From Clostridiales bacterium (GTDB lineage Bacteria > Bacillota > Clostridia > Lachnospirales > Lachnospiraceae), in NCBI GenBank assembly GCA_021202925.1, contig JAJQCD010000013.1, positions 23,654-87,653 of the forward strand: a DNA stretch of 64,000 nt, in the 5' to 3' direction. The translations under genes and the position numbers were made by a program. Below the pieces are notes generated by a model, which was not told the DNA's origin, did no database searches, and was given only the letters and a program-made list of their open reading frames with translations. This document shows, piece after piece, positions 24,875 through 33,977 of this stretch. The first letter of the stretch is position 1; every line of letters begins with the position of its first letter.

Positions 24875-26077
24875 ATGGGCGAATGTTACAATCCCTATCC
24901 GAGACTGCCGAAGAATATCCGGCAGATCGGGGAGCGGGATCAGGTGTTAAAGCTTTACATGGAGGATTATGTCAATACATATCTGAAGAGACTGTATCCG
25001 GCAGGCGGTCGGGGCCTGCGGGTGGGACTTCTGTTAGGCGGAAGTCATGTGGAGGACGGAATTCCCTGGTTGTTTGTGGACGGAGCGCTGGAAATGGAAC
25101 AGGTGTCCGTGACGGGAGAACAGGCGGAATTGTCGGAAGAGGGCTGGAAAACAGCATATCAGACGATGGAACAGATGTTTCCGAAACGGGAAGTGCTCGG
25201 ATGGTTCCTGTGCGGACCGCCCGGGTGTATGCTCAGCCCGCTGAATTATCAGAAACAGCATGGGAAATATTTCCCGGGGAAGAATCAGCTGATGTATTTA
25301 AACGGCGGACTGGAAGGGGAAGAAGCGGTCTATACCGCAGGGGAAGGCGGGTTTTATAAACTGCGGGGATACTGCATTTATTACGAGCGGAATCAGATGA
25401 TGCAGGATTACATGGTCTCGCGTCCGGAGGCCAGACGGGTGGAGAGTGGTGTCCGGGATGGCGTGATTCGTGATTTCCGGCAGAAGATGGAAGAGAACCA
25501 GGCAGAAGCGGGAAGACGCCGGTCGGCGGTGGGATCGCTGGGGACGGCATGCGCGGCGCTGTCGGTGCTGGTTCTTGCCGGGGGCGTGGTCATGTTCAAC
25601 AATTACCAGAAGATGCGTGCGATGGAGTCGGTTATCGCTTCTGTTCTGCCGGAGAATGCGGCAGCGGGCTGGGCGGATTTTATCGGGGGAAGCAGGAATG
25701 AAGAGGAAGAGGTCGCGATTGAGTATGTGCCGGGGGAAGTGTATCCGACCGAGGAAGAGAGCGTGAGCGAGGGGGGTTCCGAACCAGAACCTGGAACGGA
25801 AAACGTATCGTTGACCATTTCGCAGGAGGCCGGGTCTGATGAGAGCGGTATGGAGACGGAAGCGGCTTCGAGTGAGGAAGCAACGGCAGCCGCAGAGCCG
25901 GTCCGTATCCCGTCGGATGCCGTCCTGTATACAGTACAGACGGGTGAGACGGTATATGGGATATGTCTGGAACAATATGGCGGCACGTCAAATATGGACG
26001 CAATCTGTGTGTGGAATGATCTTGGGGACGGCAGCCACATCGTGGCGGGGCAGAAACTTTACATCCCGGCAAACTAA
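24875..26077 (+). CDS. Membrane protein with degenerate MPN/JAMM-like domain and C-terminal LysM
   Basis: Start at ATG 24875 behind GCGGGGTGAG, giving 400 residues. The N-terminal about 180 residues resemble an MPN fold: LRVGLLLGGSHVEDG...LFVDGALEME, then GWFLCGPPGCMLSPLN at residues 109-124 where active JAMM peptidases have GW(Y/F)HSHP...LSxxD. The metal-binding His-x-His is replaced (Leu112, Gly114) and Asp by Asn124, so it should not be an active metalloprotease. A membrane helix follows (about residues 215-237), then an acidic Glu/Ser-rich linker and a LysM domain (YTVQTGETVYGICLEQYG ... GQKLYIPAN) that would bind glycan outside the cell. The MPN reading is mine, from motif resemblance. 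The DUF5711 gene lies downstream in the same direction. Confidence 0.7.
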   Translation: MGECYNPYPRLPKNIRQIGERDQVLKLYMEDYVNTYLKRLYPAGGRGLRVGLLLGGSHVEDGIPWLFVDGALEMEQVSVTGEQAELSEEGWKTAYQTMEQMFPKREVLGWFLCGPPGCMLSPLNYQKQHGKYFPGKNQLMYLNGGLEGEEAVYTAGEGGFYKLRGYCIYYERNQMMQDYMVSRPEARRVESGVRDGVIRDFRQKMEENQAEAGRRRSAVGSLGTACAALSVLVLAGGVVMFNNYQKMRAMESVIASVLPENAAAGWADFIGGSRNEEEEVAIEYVPGEVYPTEEESVSEGGSEPEPGTENVSLTISQEAGSDESGMETEAASSEEATAAAEPVRIPSDAVLYTVQTGETVYGICLEQYGGTSNMDAICVWNDLGDGSHIVAGQKLYIPAN

Positions 26078-26081
26078 CGGC

Positions 26082-26111
26082 TTGTCAATTTGTGGTAAGA
26101 TGATGTATACT
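26082..26111 (+). promoter_or_regulatory. Promoter of the DUF5711 gene
   Basis: TTGTCA (26082-26087) and TATACT (26106-26111) with 18 bases between, starting 5 bases after the preceding stop codon and 41 bases before the ATG at 26152. Confidence 0.65.
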
Positions 26112-26151
26112 TACCTCAAGTATGTCCGAGTTGGATACAGGAGAGAAAAGC

Positions 26152-27423
26152 ATGGGTGATATGAGCTCGATGAGCCGTGAAAATAAGAAGCGGGAGCTGC
26201 GCAGCCGTGTCATTTCTTCCGAAACGTCGGTTTACCGGCCGGGATTTGAGGCGGAGGACGCGGAGGAGGAAGCGCGGGAGGCGTTAAGACGGGCCCGCAG
26301 GCGCCGCCGTCTGATTCTGATCGTGCTGGTGATCGTGGCTGCGGCCGGAGCTGCCGGCTGGCTTTATTATCAGCGCAATTATCAGTATACCAGTTATGAG
26401 ACATCATGGCAGGTCGATTTGAATGAGGGAAGTCTGGTCAGCTACGAGGCATTTGGGACCAATGTACTCAAGGTGACCAAAGATGGCGCGTCTTATATTG
26501 ATAATAAGGGGAAACCGGTCTGGACGGACAGTTATGAAATGAAGAATCCGGTCGTAACAGTGCATGGAGAATATGCGGCGGTCGTGGACCGGCAGGGCAA
26601 TTCGATTTATATCTATAATACACAGGGAAGGGAGGGAGAGACGACGACGATTCTTCCGATCAGCAAGGCGGCTGTCTCCGGCGGCGGAGTTGTTGCGGCT
26701 GTGCTGGAGGATTCGACGGCCAGCTATGTGACCTTTTATAACCGGGATGGTACGTCTCTGGATATTACGGTCAAGACGATTATGTCCGGCGATGGCTATG
26801 TGATGGATGTGGCGCTGTCGGATGATGGGACGCAGCTGATGTGTTCGGTTGCTTATCTGACGAACGGGGAGCTGAAAACCAGGGTGGTGTTTTACGACTT
26901 CTCGGAAGTGGGCAAGAACATTCCCAATCGGATGGTGGGCGGATTTGACGATGAATTCGGCGATGCGATGGTTCCGCGCGTGACATATCTGTCAGAACCG
27001 TATTCCTGCGCGTTTTCCGCCAATGGCATGACCTTTTTTACCTCAAAAAACCTGGCATCCCCTGAGGTGGTTGGCCAGTATACGGTAGAGGAGGAGATCG
27101 AGAGCGTTCTTTATTCGGATGATTACGCCGCGATCATTGTGCGCAATACGACGGGCGAATATAACAATCGTCTGGAAGTGTGTAAGAGCGACGGCACCCA
27201 TGTACTGACGAAAGAATTCAACTATGATTATACGCATGCCGATATTGACGGAGATCAGATCGTTTTGTATAATGAAAATTCCTGCCAGGTGTTTAATATG
27301 GCGGGAGTACAGAAGCTGTATGCAGCGTTTGATTTTACGGTAGACCGTGTCCGGCAGGGGCGATTCCCGAATTCGCTGCTTGTGACCGGGCCGCAGCAGA
27401 TGAGAGAGATCCGATTACATTAG
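26152..27423 (+). CDS. DUF5711 family membrane-anchored beta-propeller-like protein
   Basis: A 423-residue protein with a charged cytosolic N-terminus (ALRRARRRRR), one membrane helix (LILIVLVIVAAAGAAGWLYY, about residues 55-75) and a large extracytoplasmic region made of repeated WD/YVTN-like blades (SYEAFGTNVLKVTKDGASYIDNKGKPVW, EYAAVVDRQGNSIYIYNTQG, MDVALSDDGTQLMCS). I recognise it as DUF5711. The start at 26152 follows AGGAGAGAAAAG. Its position between the LysM protein and glucokinase suggests an envelope role, but the function is unknown. Confidence 0.8.
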   Translation: MGDMSSMSRENKKRELRSRVISSETSVYRPGFEAEDAEEEAREALRRARRRRRLILIVLVIVAAAGAAGWLYYQRNYQYTSYETSWQVDLNEGSLVSYEAFGTNVLKVTKDGASYIDNKGKPVWTDSYEMKNPVVTVHGEYAAVVDRQGNSIYIYNTQGREGETTTILPISKAAVSGGGVVAAVLEDSTASYVTFYNRDGTSLDITVKTIMSGDGYVMDVALSDDGTQLMCSVAYLTNGELKTRVVFYDFSEVGKNIPNRMVGGFDDEFGDAMVPRVTYLSEPYSCAFSANGMTFFTSKNLASPEVVGQYTVEEEIESVLYSDDYAAIIVRNTTGEYNNRLEVCKSDGTHVLTKEFNYDYTHADIDGDQIVLYNENSCQVFNMAGVQKLYAAFDFTVDRVRQGRFPNSLLVTGPQQMREIRLH

Positions 27424-27463
27424 AAGGATGATTCGGGGTCAGGATAGAAAGGGGCAGATACAA

Positions 27464-28408
27464 ATGGGAAAAAAGTGTATTGGAGTTGACATTGGCGGAA
27501 CGACAGTGAAGCTGGGGCTTTTTGAGACGGACGGTACGCTGCTGTTCAAATGGGAGATTCCGACCCGCAAAGAGGAAAACGGCAGATACATCCTGGAGGA
27601 TGTGGCTGATTCCATCCGCCATGTCCTGATTGAGAAGCAGATCCGGATGAGCGATGTGGTTGGCGCCGGAATGGGCGTGCCGGGACCGGTCATGCCGGAC
27701 GGGTATGTAGAGGTCTGCGTGAACCTGGGCTGGCGTGCGATGAATCCGGCCAGAGAGCTCAGTGAACTGCTGGATGGCATGCAGGTTGTGGGTGGCAATG
27801 ACGCGAATGTGGCCGCGCTGGGTGAGATGTGGCAGGGCGGCGGTATGGGATTCACCGATATTGTGATGGTGACTCTTGGCACTGGCGTTGGCGGCGGCAT
27901 TATCATCGATGAAAAGATTGTGGCGGGTAAGCATGGCCTGGGCGGTGAGATTGGACACATCCATATCCGGGATGACGAGACGGAACACTGTAATTGCGGC
28001 GGCGTGGGCTGTGTGGAACAGATCGGCAGCGCGACCGGTATTGCGAGAGAGGCCCGCAGGAGGCTGGCAGCGTCGGACAAGCCGTCTGCGATGCGACAGT
28101 ATGGCGATGCGATCACGGCGAAGGATGTGCTGGATGAGGCAAAGAACGGAGATGAGATCGCCTGTGAGGTGGTCGATGTGGTTTGCCGCTATCTGGGACA
28201 GACGCTGGCGATGCTGGCGATGACCGTGGATCCGCAGATGTTTGTCATCGGGGGCGGCGTGTCGAAGGCGGGTACCTTCCTGACCGATCAGATCAATCGG
28301 TATTATCAGTATTACACGCCGATTTCGAAGAATAAGGGGATCGTCGGGCTGGCCAAGCTGGGCAATGATGCGGGAATCTATGGCGCGGCACGCATGGTAT
28401 TAAGCTGA
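27464..28408 (+). CDS. glcK: ROK-family glucokinase
   Basis: The 314-residue protein begins KKCIGVDIGGTTVKLGLFE (ATP phosphate loop) and contains GMGVPGPV, NDANVAALGEMW, GTGVGGGI, the ROK zinc/substrate motif GEIGHIHI...HCNCGGVGCVEQ, and a C-terminal GGGVSKAG. It matches the Gram-positive glucokinase type and phosphorylates glucose at the expense of ATP in the cytosol. ATG 27464 is preceded by AAAGGGG; it is 40 bases after the DUF5711 stop and may share that promoter. Confidence 0.93.
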   Translation: MGKKCIGVDIGGTTVKLGLFETDGTLLFKWEIPTRKEENGRYILEDVADSIRHVLIEKQIRMSDVVGAGMGVPGPVMPDGYVEVCVNLGWRAMNPARELSELLDGMQVVGGNDANVAALGEMWQGGGMGFTDIVMVTLGTGVGGGIIIDEKIVAGKHGLGGEIGHIHIRDDETEHCNCGGVGCVEQIGSATGIAREARRRLAASDKPSAMRQYGDAITAKDVLDEAKNGDEIACEVVDVVCRYLGQTLAMLAMTVDPQMFVIGGGVSKAGTFLTDQINRYYQYYTPISKNKGIVGLAKLGNDAGIYGAARMVLS

Positions 28409-28695
28409 GCGCGGTCGTATGGCAATGGGCGGAGAACGGTGCAGGCCGGACTTCGCCGGTTGCTGTGTGAGACGCATCTGGAAAGTCAGTGCATGAGGAG
28501 GCTCCGGCCAGACGAGTCCAACCGGGGCAATTATGAAAAATCTATGTGCAATTTGGCTGATAAATAACGGAAAAATGATGAAAATCTTATGAAATAAGTA
28601 TAAGAAACATATATGAACAAAATATGAATACACAGTTAACAAAATGATAACGCTGTTGGCTGGAAGAACGGCACATGGTGATAAGGAGCGGGAAA
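28409..28695 (+). other. Intergenic region between glcK and the pyrophosphatase gene
   Basis: The first about 120 bases are GC-rich and fold into short hairpins (GGCCGG/CCGG near 28444-28458; CCGG elements near 28502-28523) without a T tract. From about 28530 to 28650 the DNA is AT-rich and probably holds the promoter of the next operon (for example TATAAG near 28597), but I cannot assign a convincing -35/-10 pair. I matched no riboswitch class. Confidence 0.4.
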
Positions 28696-30357
28696 ATGGC
28701 AGAGGAAAAGCATCGAAAGACAATTGTGATTGGTCATAAAAATCCGGATACCGATTCGATTTGCTCCGCGATCTGTTATGCGAAGCTGAAATCGCTGCTG
28801 ACAGGTGGCGAATACGAGCCGGGCCGGGCCGGGCAGATCAATGCGGAGACGCAGTATGTGCTGGATTATTTTCATGTAGAGGCGCCGCGGTTGATCCGGA
28901 ATATGAAAACGCAGGTGAAGGATATCGAGATTCGGCGGACGAAAGGCGTGGATCGCAACATTTCCCTGAAAAAGGCCTGGAACATCATGCAGGAAGCCAA
29001 TGTCGTGACGCTTCCTGCCGTAGATGAGGGCGGCGATCTGGAAGGTCTGATTACCGTCGGCGACATCACCAAGTCGTACATGAACATTTATGACAGCAGT
29101 ATCATTTCCAGGGCGAAGACGCAGTACAGCAACATTATCGAGACGCTGGAGGGCTCCATTGTAGTGGGGGATGAGACCGCCTTTTTTGACCAGGGCAAGG
29201 TTCTGGTCGCGGCGGCGAATCCGGATATGATGGAGTATTATATCGAGCCGCATGATCTGGTGATTCTGGGGAACCGTTATGAATCACAGCTGTGCGCGAT
29301 CGAAATGGAGGCGGACTGCATCGTTGTCTGCGAGGGGGCAGCGGTGTCCATGACCATCCGTAAACTGGCGCAGCAGCATGGATGCACGGTTATCACGACG
29401 CCTTATGACACATATACGGCGGCACGTCTGGTGAGTCAGAGTATGCCCATCAGCCACTTTATGAAGACGGAAAAGCTGCTTACCTTCGAAGAATCGGATT
29501 ACATTGACGATATCCGTGATGTGATGGCGAGTAAGCGGTTTCGCGATTTCCCGATCCTGGATCGCGATGGCAAATATATTGGCATGATATCCCGCCGGAA
29601 CCTTCTGGGCGCCCAGGGCAAGCGGATTATCATGGTGGATCATAATGAGAAGGCGCAGGCAGTCGACGGCATTGAGAACGCGCAGATTCTGGAGATTATT
29701 GATCACCACAAGCTTGCGGCGGTGGAGACCATCGCCCCGGTTTATTTCCGGAACCAGCCGCTTGGCTGTACCGCGACGATCATTTATCAGATGTACAATG
29801 AGAACAATCAGACGATCGATGAGACGACGGCGGGGCTGCTCTGCAGCGCAATTATATCAGATACGCTTCTGTTCCGTTCGCCGACCTGTACGCCGGTGGA
29901 CCGGATTGTTGGATTGGCGTTAGCCAAAATAGCCGGCATCAATATAGAAAAATATGCGGGCGATATGTTTGCCGCGGGCAGCGATCTGAAGAACAAGACG
30001 GATCAGGAGATTTTCTATCAGGATTTCAAGCGTTTTGCCGCGGGCAAGATCAGCTTTGGCGTGGGACAGATCAGTTCGCTCAATGAGGAAGAACTGGCCC
30101 TGATTCGGGAGCGCCTGGTTCCGTATCAGAGAAAGGTACAGGAGGAGACCGGGCTGGATATGATCTTCTTTATGCTGACGAATATTCTGACAGAATCGAC
30201 GGAACTTCTGTGTGTGGGCAAGGGTTCGACGGAACTGGTACTGAACGCGTTCCATATTGATTCGGAAGATCTGAAGGCAGTTTCCGTCGGCCTGCCGGGT
30301 GTGGTGTCCCGGAAGAAACAGCTGATACCGGCGCTGCTGGTTGCGGCAGAGGGATAG
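28696..30357 (+). CDS. ppaC: CBS-domain manganese-dependent inorganic pyrophosphatase
   Basis: A 553-residue family II pyrophosphatase with regulatory insert. The N-terminal DHH part has IGHKNPDTDSICSA (metal-binding His and Asp residues); residues about 70-330 hold a CBS domain, a DRTGG-type segment and a second CBS domain; the DHH domain then resumes with VDHNEKAQAV and DHHKL and ends with a DHHA2 domain containing the SRKKQ substrate-binding motif. It hydrolyses pyrophosphate, and such enzymes are controlled by adenine nucleotides and diadenosine polyphosphates through the insert. First gene of a run of seven closely spaced genes to 35048. ATG 28696 follows AAGGAGCGGG. Confidence 0.93.
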   Translation: MAEEKHRKTIVIGHKNPDTDSICSAICYAKLKSLLTGGEYEPGRAGQINAETQYVLDYFHVEAPRLIRNMKTQVKDIEIRRTKGVDRNISLKKAWNIMQEANVVTLPAVDEGGDLEGLITVGDITKSYMNIYDSSIISRAKTQYSNIIETLEGSIVVGDETAFFDQGKVLVAAANPDMMEYYIEPHDLVILGNRYESQLCAIEMEADCIVVCEGAAVSMTIRKLAQQHGCTVITTPYDTYTAARLVSQSMPISHFMKTEKLLTFEESDYIDDIRDVMASKRFRDFPILDRDGKYIGMISRRNLLGAQGKRIIMVDHNEKAQAVDGIENAQILEIIDHHKLAAVETIAPVYFRNQPLGCTATIIYQMYNENNQTIDETTAGLLCSAIISDTLLFRSPTCTPVDRIVGLALAKIAGINIEKYAGDMFAAGSDLKNKTDQEIFYQDFKRFAAGKISFGVGQISSLNEEELALIRERLVPYQRKVQEETGLDMIFFMLTNILTESTELLCVGKGSTELVLNAFHIDSEDLKAVSVGLPGVVSRKKQLIPALLVAAEG

Positions 30358-30409
30358 GAAGAAGAATCGGGTGCGGCGGAGCGCATCCGGATGAGAGGAG
30401 ATACAGAAT

Positions 30410-30973
30410 ATGGGAAAACAACATTGGCGCGGTGGAAATATGCTGAATCCGGTTCCGGCGATTCTGGTGAGTGTGGCCAGGCCGGGAGAGAAGCCGAATC
30501 TCATCACGCTTGCCTGGGCAGGCACGATCTGTTCGGAACCACCGATGCTTTCCATTTCCGTGCGCAGGGAGCGTTATTCTTATGGAATCCTGACCGAGAC
30601 CGGGGAATTTGCGGTGAATCTGGTGAACCGGGAGCTGGCGTTTGCGACGGATTACTGTGGTGTAAAGTCCGGACGGGATGTCGATAAATTTGCGGATATG
30701 AAGCTGACGCCGATTGCGCTTCCGCACATCGGGGCGCCGGGAATTGCGGAGAGTCCGCTGATTATGGAATGCAAGGTGAAGCAGATGATTCCGCTCGGTT
30801 CTCATGACATGTTTCTGGCGGATATTCTCGGCGTGACCGTTGATGAGAAATATATGGACGAGAACGGGAAATTCCATCTGAATGACGCCGGACTGATCGC
30901 GTATTCGCACGGGACTTATTTCACGCTGGGGGAGCAGATCGGAACGTTCGGCTATTCGGTGAGGAAGAAGTAA
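30410..30973 (+). CDS. Flavin reductase-like domain protein
   Basis: The 187-residue protein has the split-barrel flavin reductase pattern: NPVPAILVSVARPGEKPNLITLAWAGTICSEPPMLSISVRRERYSYGIL, then FAVNLV and the C-terminal ISYS-like AYSHGTYFTLG. It should bind FMN and may reduce or shuttle flavin; substrate unknown. AGAGGAGATACAG precedes the ATG; it is 52 bases after the pyrophosphatase gene. Confidence 0.85.
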   Translation: MGKQHWRGGNMLNPVPAILVSVARPGEKPNLITLAWAGTICSEPPMLSISVRRERYSYGILTETGEFAVNLVNRELAFATDYCGVKSGRDVDKFADMKLTPIALPHIGAPGIAESPLIMECKVKQMIPLGSHDMFLADILGVTVDEKYMDENGKFHLNDAGLIAYSHGTYFTLGEQIGTFGYSVRKK

Positions 30974-31029
30974 GAGTTCCGTGACCGTGAGACGGCGGGA
31001 GTCGATTTTGAGTGGAAGGACGGGACAGG

Positions 31030-31560
31030 ATGAAGAAGGCAAACATTACTCTGATTGGCATGCCCGCGTCGGGCAAGAGCACCATTGGCGTGTTGCTGGC
31101 AAAGCGGATCGGCTATTCATTTGTGGATGTGGATCTGGTGATTCAGGAGCAGACCGGACGTCTGCTGAAGGAGATCATCGCGGACCGTGGGATGGAAGGA
31201 TTCCTTCGGGTCGAGGACGCGGTCAATGCGTCGCTTGACGTCCGGCGCTCGGTGATTGCGCCGGGTGGGAGCGTCATTTACGGTGCGGCGGCGATGGCGC
31301 ATCTGAAAGAGATCAGTACGGTCGTTTATCTGAAGCTGACTTTTGAGGAAGTGGAGCGGAGACTTGGCGATTTGACGGATCGCGGCGTGGCACTCCGGGA
31401 CGGGATGTCGCTCAGGGAACTGTACGAAGAGCGGGTACCGCTTTATGAGAGGTACGCGGATATTACGGTTGAGGAGACCGGGGAGAATCCGGGCCGGACG
31501 GTGGATTGCCTGCGGTCAATCATGGAGAAGCGGATCGCGGCGGGGATACAGGAGAAGTAA
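31030..31560 (+). CDS. Shikimate kinase-like P-loop kinase
   Basis: A 176-residue kinase with Walker A GMPASGKST, the shikimate-type DVD (DVDLVIQ), GFLRVEDAV in place of FRxxE and a RGVALRDG lid. The usual substrate loop GGG of AroK is altered to APGGSVIY, and no other aromatic-pathway gene is near. It may be a true shikimate kinase (with this variant loop) or a related kinase with another substrate. The next gene begins 2 bases after its stop. Confidence 0.75.
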   Translation: MKKANITLIGMPASGKSTIGVLLAKRIGYSFVDVDLVIQEQTGRLLKEIIADRGMEGFLRVEDAVNASLDVRRSVIAPGGSVIYGAAAMAHLKEISTVVYLKLTFEEVERRLGDLTDRGVALRDGMSLRELYEERVPLYERYADITVEETGENPGRTVDCLRSIMEKRIAAGIQEK

Positions 31561-31561
31561 G

Positions 31562-31750
31562 ATGAGCGCGAAAGAGATACGGGCCTGTGAGTATTGTGCC
31601 TACTATGAATACGATGAGGAATATGGCGGGTATATGTGTGACGCCAATATGGATGAGGATGATTATTCGCGCATGATGACGAATTCCCGTTATTCCTGTC
31701 CGTTTTTCCGGAACGGGGATGAGTATCGGGTGGTACGGCATCAGATGTAA
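31562..31750 (+). CDS. Small Cys-rich DUF6472 family protein
   Basis: A 62-residue protein (CEYCAYYEYDEEYGGYMCD ... SCPFFRNGDEYRVVRHQM) with four cysteines arranged as CxxC, C and C, probably a small zinc-binding module. I recognise it as DUF6472; function unknown. Its ATG lies 2 bases after the kinase stop codon, so translation is coupled. Confidence 0.75.
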   Translation: MSAKEIRACEYCAYYEYDEEYGGYMCDANMDEDDYSRMMTNSRYSCPFFRNGDEYRVVRHQM

Positions 31751-31804
31751 GAAATTTCCGGGAAACCGTGCAGACAGAAATGGAATGCGAAGGAGAAGAC
31801 AGCG

Positions 31805-32974
31805 ATGGACAGACAGGATTATTGGACGGAAGAATATGGCAGGGAACTGATAGCGTGCTACAGAGATGCGATCCGCATTCGCAGTTATTCGGATGAAGAG
31901 GGCGAGGTCGCCCGGATGCTTGTGGAGCGGATGAAAGCACTGGATTTTGATGAGGCGTATATCGATCGGACGGGAAATGTCGTCGGGCGTGTCGGAAACG
32001 GTCCGCGGGTTGTTCATTTTGATTCGCATATGGACAATGTTCAGGTGAATGACCCGGAGGATTGGATCGCTCCGCCCTTTTCTGCGGATATCGTAGACGG
32101 GATGGTGTATGGGCGTGGCTCGGTGGATATGAAGGGCGGCCTGACTGCGTCTGTTTTTGCCGCCGCTCTTGCGAAACGGGCAGGGCTTCTGAAGGGAAAG
32201 ACGGTCTATGTGACCGGCTCTGTCTGCGAAGAATATTGCGACGGGGTATGCCTGGAACATTTTTACCGGGAAAGCGGGGTGCGGCCGGATTTCTGTGTGA
32301 TCTGCGAACCTTCCGATAATCTCATCACGCTGGGGCACACGGGAAAGGTGCAGGCGAGGATTCGGACGCATGGGATCTCCGCGCACGGTTCTGTGCCGGA
32401 AAAGGGACTGAACGCCGTGTATGAGATGGCGGAAATCATTACGCGGGTTGAGGAACTGAATCGCAGGCTGCAGGGAACAGAAGGGGGCGGAACCATTGTT
32501 CTTTCGGATATTTCCTGCCTTTCCGCCTCGCTGAACGCGGTGCCGAGCGAATGTGAAATCTATCTGGATCGTCGGCTGCGTCTGGGTGAGAGTGTTGCGC
32601 AGGTGAAGGATGAACTGGACGGGCTGATTGCGGGGAAACGAGCGACCTGGGAGCCGGGAACGCTGGTTCACACGAGCTGGACCGGAGAGAAGCTGGTCTA
32701 CGAACCGGCTCATGAGCCGTGGAAGATCGCAGAGAACCATGAACTGACGAAGGCCTGCAATGCCGCATATGAACAGGTTTTTGGCAAAGCACCGGAACGG
32801 TATGATTTCTGGGATTTCGGAACCAATGCGGTTGTTCCGGTATCCATGGGAGTACCGACCATCGGCTTTGGCCCCGGCGAATACAAGCTGGCACATATGA
32901 CGAATGAGCATTGCGATCCGGAGAAGGTTACGGCTGCCTGCCGGTTTTATACCAGGCTGATTGGACAGCTGTAA
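31805..32974 (+). CDS. M20 family metallohydrolase, YgeY-like
   Basis: The 389-residue enzyme has the M20 di-zinc set: HFDSHMDNVQ (first His/Asp), GRGSVDMKGGL (bridging Asp), SVCEEYCDG (catalytic Glu-Glu), an E in CVICEPSDN and a C-terminal His (YKLAHMTNEHCD). The dimerisation domain is inserted at about residues 185-300. Sequence flavour (WIAPPFSADIVDGMVYGRGSVDMKGG) is that of the YgeY/ArgE-DapE group linked in other bacteria to selenium-dependent purine or amino-acid metabolism. The substrate is probably an N-acyl or carbamoyl amino acid; no selenium genes are in view. Confidence 0.87.
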   Translation: MDRQDYWTEEYGRELIACYRDAIRIRSYSDEEGEVARMLVERMKALDFDEAYIDRTGNVVGRVGNGPRVVHFDSHMDNVQVNDPEDWIAPPFSADIVDGMVYGRGSVDMKGGLTASVFAAALAKRAGLLKGKTVYVTGSVCEEYCDGVCLEHFYRESGVRPDFCVICEPSDNLITLGHTGKVQARIRTHGISAHGSVPEKGLNAVYEMAEIITRVEELNRRLQGTEGGGTIVLSDISCLSASLNAVPSECEIYLDRRLRLGESVAQVKDELDGLIAGKRATWEPGTLVHTSWTGEKLVYEPAHEPWKIAENHELTKACNAAYEQVFGKAPERYDFWDFGTNAVVPVSMGVPTIGFGPGEYKLAHMTNEHCDPEKVTAACRFYTRLIGQL

Positions 32975-33020
32975 AAGGAAGAAAACGGACAGCGAAACGA
33001 ATGGAAGGATTAACGTTATC

Positions 33021-33950
33021 ATGAATCTGAATTTTAAGCCTCTGGAAGCGGAAAATGTGAAGGAGATTATCCCGTTTTTTGAATTGAGGCCCAACAAAAC
33101 CTGTGACAGTGTATTCCTGGACAGTTTTCTCTGGCGCAAATATTATCACGTCCGCTATGCGATCAGTGATAACCGGGCGGTTCAGTGGCTGATGGATGAG
33201 GAAGGAGTCATGCACAGCGCGATGCCTCACTGCCGGGAGGAGGATCTGCCGCATTATTTTTATGAGATGGTAGATTATTTCAATGAGGTGCTGCATATCC
33301 CGTTTAAGGTTTACCTGGCGGATGAAGAGGCGGTGGAATATCTGCATCTGCGCGAGTCGGAGTATTTCCGTGTGACGGAGCAGGAGGATCTGAAGGATTA
33401 TCTGTATGACGGGGACGCGATGCGAAACCTGTCTGGTAAAAAGCTCCATAAGAAAAAGAATCATCTGAACAGCTTTCTGAAAGAGTATGAAGGGCGGTAT
33501 GACTTCCGCAGACTCTGCTGTTCGGATCGATCGGATATCTTCGAGTTTATGGATCGGTGGTGCATAGATAAGGGAGACGAACTGGATTATCATCTGAATT
33601 ATGAGGTGGAAGGGATTCACGAGCTTCTGAAAAACTGCTCGTACATGCCGGTTCGGATGTCCGGCGTCTATATCGACGGAAGGATGGAAGCATTTACGGT
33701 CGGCAGCTACAATGCCTACGAAAATATGGCGGTGATCCATATCGAGAAGGCAAATGCCAATATCCGTGGTCTGTACCAGTTCGTGAACCAGCAGTTTCTG
33801 CTGCAGGAATTTCCGGACGCGGAACTGATCAACCGGGAGGATGATCTGGGACAGGAAGGACTGCGGAAGGCAAAGATGTCTTATAATCCGTGTGGTTTTG
33901 CGCGAAAATATCTGATTGAGCAGATTGGCTGCGAGCGCCCCGGCCGGTAA
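33021..33950 (+). CDS. DUF2156/LPG-synthase C-terminal domain protein (GNAT-fold aminoacyl transferase-like)
   Basis: The 309-residue protein matches the phosphatidylglycerol lysyltransferase C-terminal domain (DUF2156), a tandem GNAT fold: DSVFLDSFLWRKYY, GKKLHKKKNHLNSFLKEYEG near the middle and HIEKANANIRGLYQFVNQQF towards the end. It lacks the MprF membrane half. Free-standing versions may transfer amino acids from aminoacyl-tRNA to an unknown acceptor. ATG 33021 is chosen over the open frame to 32961 because the latter overlaps the preceding gene. Confidence 0.82.
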   Translation: MNLNFKPLEAENVKEIIPFFELRPNKTCDSVFLDSFLWRKYYHVRYAISDNRAVQWLMDEEGVMHSAMPHCREEDLPHYFYEMVDYFNEVLHIPFKVYLADEEAVEYLHLRESEYFRVTEQEDLKDYLYDGDAMRNLSGKKLHKKKNHLNSFLKEYEGRYDFRRLCCSDRSDIFEFMDRWCIDKGDELDYHLNYEVEGIHELLKNCSYMPVRMSGVYIDGRMEAFTVGSYNAYENMAVIHIEKANANIRGLYQFVNQQFLLQEFPDAELINREDDLGQEGLRKAKMSYNPCGFARKYLIEQIGCERPGR

Positions 33951-33977
33951 GCGGGAGCGGGTAAGAAGGTGAGAAAA

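Noticed and set aside
28409..28695. Possible riboswitch before the pyrophosphatase gene.
   Set aside because: Only short generic hairpins can be drawn; no conserved core of a class known to me (fluoride, yybP-ykoY, NiCo, c-di-GMP) is found.
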